Below, piece after piece: positions 61,983 through 64,000 of a stretch of DNA of 64,000 nt. This DNA is from Geodermatophilaceae bacterium NBWT11 (GTDB lineage: Bacteria > Actinomycetota > Actinomycetes > Mycobacteriales > Geodermatophilaceae). The notes under the pieces were generated by a model that did not search any database, was not told where the DNA came from, and was given only the letters and a program-made list of their open reading frames with translations. Position numbers and translations under genes: made by a program. Where the stretch lies: NCBI GenBank assembly GCA_014218215.1, contig CP043652.1, positions 992,001-1,056,000 of the forward strand. Reading direction: 5' to 3'. Position 1 is the stretch's first letter. Each line of letters opens with the position of its first letter.

Positions 61983-64000
61983 TCAGGCCGTGATCGACCG
62001 GCACCCCAGGCTGGTGTTCCGCGACGGGGTGTCCACGTCGATGGCATAGACACACACCGAGTGCGTACCCGGCGCCACCTGCGTGGAGAACGAGAACCCG
62101 TGCGCCGAACCCGACCCCGGGAAGACCGCACCCACATCCGGCCGCGACCCATCAGCCACCAACGCCGTCCCGCGACCATCCACGTACACGTGCACCTGAC
62201 CGGCCACCAACGGCTGATCCGGGTCCAACGCCCAACCCCGGACACTCACCGTCCCCGCCGACGCAGCCAACGAGTCCCAACTCGCCAACGGCAACGCCAT
62301 CTGCGTGGTGATCGACCGGCACCCCAGGCTGGTGTTCCGCGACGGGGTGTCCACGTCGATGGCATAGACACACACCGAGTGCGTACCCGGCGCCACCTGC
62401 GTGGAGAACGAGAACCCGTGCGCCGAACCCGACCCCGGGAAGACCGCACCCACATCCGGCCGCGACCCATCAGCCACCAACGCCGTCCCGCGACCATCCA
62501 CGTACACGTGCACCTGACCGGCCACCAACGGCTGATCCGGGTCCAACGCCCAACCCCGGACACTCACCGTCCCAGCCGACGCAGCCAACGAGTCCCAACT
62601 CGCCAACGGCAACGCCATCTGCGTGGTGATCGACCGGCACCCCAGGCTGGTGTTCCGCGACGGGGTGTCCACGTCGATGGCATAGACACACACCGAGTGC
62701 GTACCCGGCGCCACCTGCGTGGAGAACGAGAACCCGTGCGCCGAACCCGACCCCGGGAAGACCGCACCCACATCCGGCCGCGACCCATCAGCCACCAACG
62801 CCGTCCCGCGACCATCCACGTACACGTGCACCTGACCGGCCACCAACGGCTGATCCGGGTCCAACGCCCAACCCCGGACACTCACCGTCCCCGCCGACGC
62901 AGCCAACGAGTCCCAACTCGCCAACGGCAGTCGCTGGCCCACGATGGCGATGGGGGCTGTCCCGCCGGCGCGCGGGACGACCGTCACCATCGCCTCGGTG
63001 CCTGCGGCGTACTGGACGGCAAGCCGGAAGTCCCCACCGGCGAGGGAGATGGTGGAACCAGACGGGACCACCGTCATCCGATCGGCGTCCCACCCAGCAG
63101 CAGACGTCGGGGTGCCGTCCAACAGGAGGGACGTGTCGTCGCCCTCGGCGGCGCGGCGCACCGTCACTCCCTCTTGCAGTTGGAACACGTCGTCGGCGGT
63201 CCCGAGCCACGCGTCCTGACCCGTGGGGGCGCGGTACTCCACCCAGTAGGTCGCCCCGTTCGCCGCGCTCAGCTTGAGGGCTCTCGTACCCCCGGACGCT
63301 GACACCGGGGACAAGAACACGTTCTCGGCCGCGCCCGAGGGCGTCAGTTCGGCCACCTGACCAGGGTCGAGGACGCCCAGACGAGCCGCCTGAGCCGTGT
63401 TCAGCGAACCCAGACGAGCCCAGGACGCCCCCATGACGTCGTAGAAGTCCCGGTACGGGGACACCTGACACGTACCCGCCTCGGTCGTCGCGTTGCACTG
63501 GAGCTGGGACGAGTGACCCAGTCCGAAGTTGTGCCCCAGCTCGTGGGCGAGGACCGACGTCCCGGCCGCCCTGACGTACAACCTCCCTCCTGAGGTCGCT
63601 GAACCGCCCACCTCTGCCATGCCGAACGAGCAACCGGGGAGGTTCTGTGGCAGCGAACTCACGTAGACGAGAAGGTGCTTGGTGGGACCAGGGGTCCACC
63701 CCGCGGCCGCGGCAGCCGCGTTCCACAGACCGGTGGGGTCAGAGCACGACGCGCCTGTGCTGACCCAGCCGGACGGGCCCGATGTGGTACCCAACTGGAT
63801 GCGGCCCCCGCTCTGTCCGCGCCAGAAGTCCGCGACCGGTCCGTTCACCGCATTGGCGAGCGTGGCGACCGTCATCGAGTCGGCCTGGCCGCCAGCAGGC
63901 ACCACCCGCACGATCGTGACGCTGTTCGTGACTGCGGTTCCGGCCGCAGCGACAGGAGGATCGACCGGAGCCGCGGCAACGACCGAGGCGGCGAGCACCT
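61983..64000 (-). CDS. Secreted metzincin-type metalloprotease with three near-identical C-terminal wall modules (5' end beyond the window)
   Basis: The first 671 codons from an in-frame GTG at 63998 are visible. They open with AASVVAAAP, the end of a probable signal peptide, so the true start is likely outside the window. The catalytic domain (about 25-350) has HELGHNFGLGH (from residue 152), the HExxHxxGxxH zinc site of metzincins, and a Met-turn FYDVMGA. It looks like the M11/gametolysin-type group. Residues 357-671 are three copies of the shared module, identical in protein sequence where they overlap. Substrate unknown; wall or surface proteins are likely. Confidence 0.88.
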   Translation of the reverse strand, partial: VLAASVVAAAPVDPPVAAAGTAVTNSVTIVRVVPAGGQADSMTVATLANAVNGPVADFWRGQSGGRIQLGTTSGPSGWVSTGASCSDPTGLWNAAAAAAGWTPGPTKHLLVYVSSLPQNLPGCSFGMAEVGGSATSGGRLYVRAAGTSVLAHELGHNFGLGHSSQLQCNATTEAGTCQVSPYRDFYDVMGASWARLGSLNTAQAARLGVLDPGQVAELTPSGAAENVFLSPVSASGGTRALKLSAANGATYWVEYRAPTGQDAWLGTADDVFQLQEGVTVRRAAEGDDTSLLLDGTPTSAAGWDADRMTVVPSGSTISLAGGDFRLAVQYAAGTEAMVTVVPRAGGTAPIAIVGQRLPLASWDSLAASAGTVSVRGWALDPDQPLVAGQVHVYVDGRGTALVADGSRPDVGAVFPGSGSAHGFSFSTQVAPGTHSVCVYAIDVDTPSRNTSLGCRSITTQMALPLASWDSLAASAGTVSVRGWALDPDQPLVAGQVHVYVDGRGTALVADGSRPDVGAVFPGSGSAHGFSFSTQVAPGTHSVCVYAIDVDTPSRNTSLGCRSITTQMALPLASWDSLAASAGTVSVRGWALDPDQPLVAGQVHVYVDGRGTALVADGSRPDVGAVFPGSGSAHGFSFSTQVAPGTHSVCVYAIDVDTPSRNTSLGCRSITA
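61990..62929 (-). repeat. Tandem 318-bp repeat, three copies (last one slightly short)
   Basis: Copies start at 61990, 62308 and 62626. By eye the only difference is one base at 62574 (A in the middle copy, C in the others), which is silent (Ala). The period is 106 codons, matching one module. This points to very recent amplification or ongoing gene conversion. Short-read assemblies could miscount the copies. Confidence 0.95.

Noticed and set aside
61990-62929. CRISPR array or phage-type repeat
   Set aside because: The unit is 318 bp, coding, in frame and without spacers; it encodes a protein module.

Overview
The window is GC-rich DNA with dense, tightly overlapping genes and many GTG starts. 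LpqB/MtrAB, a WhiB protein, F420 biosynthesis genes, TIGR03089 and an acyl-CoA carboxylase with an epsilon subunit all point to an actinomycete (Actinobacteria). Family level is a guess: I see no mycolate or arabinogalactan genes, so a non-mycolate lineage such as Geodermatophilaceae or relatives is plausible. No tRNA, rRNA, insertion sequence, integrase or CRISPR array was seen.

Region 1 (1-20 kb): lpqB-mtrB-mtrA two-component block (lpqB runs off the left edge), ahcY, manA, a CDF cation transporter, a SIS-domain sugar isomerase, a Trm112-like protein, manB, DUF3499, a DUF1025 protein without its zinc motif, an unknown membrane protein, an unknown protein, whiB, cofD and cofE, a methyltransferase, rmlC, an AlkA-type DNA glycosylase that seems to use a CTG start, an SDR and manC.

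Region 2 (20-44 kb) is the accessory part: a surface-polysaccharide locus. It has a Wzm/Wzt ABC exporter, seven glycosyltransferases (one bimodular), a coiled-coil methyltransferase that could cap chains, and dTDP-rhamnose genes (rmlA, rmlB, and an rmlD carrying two compensating homopolymer frameshifts). It is flanked and interleaved with secreted wall-active enzymes: a serine hydrolase, a transglycosylase-like protein and an Amidase_2 protein. All three carry C-terminal arrays of the same ~105-residue module. A fourth protein with this module, a metzincin-type protease, ends the window and has three virtually identical copies (318-bp tandem DNA repeat). Two lipoprotein genes are translationally coupled to these hydrolases.

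Region 3 (44-62 kb): an LCP ligase, TIGR03089, a CoA-transferase pair, an acyl-CoA dehydrogenase, purE-purK, a GtrA protein, a MaoC dehydratase, sbcC-sbcD, a PH-domain protein, birA, and accD-accE-maf-accA.

The gene order of regions 1 and 3 follows, from memory, the Mycobacterium tuberculosis lpqB to accA3 region. The polysaccharide locus sits in the slot that holds wbbL1 there. Working model (inference): sugar nucleotides from ManA/B/C and RmlA/B/C/D feed the glycosyltransferases. The polymer is capped, exported by Wzm/Wzt and attached to peptidoglycan by the LCP protein. The shared module then docks several wall enzymes onto this or another wall polymer.
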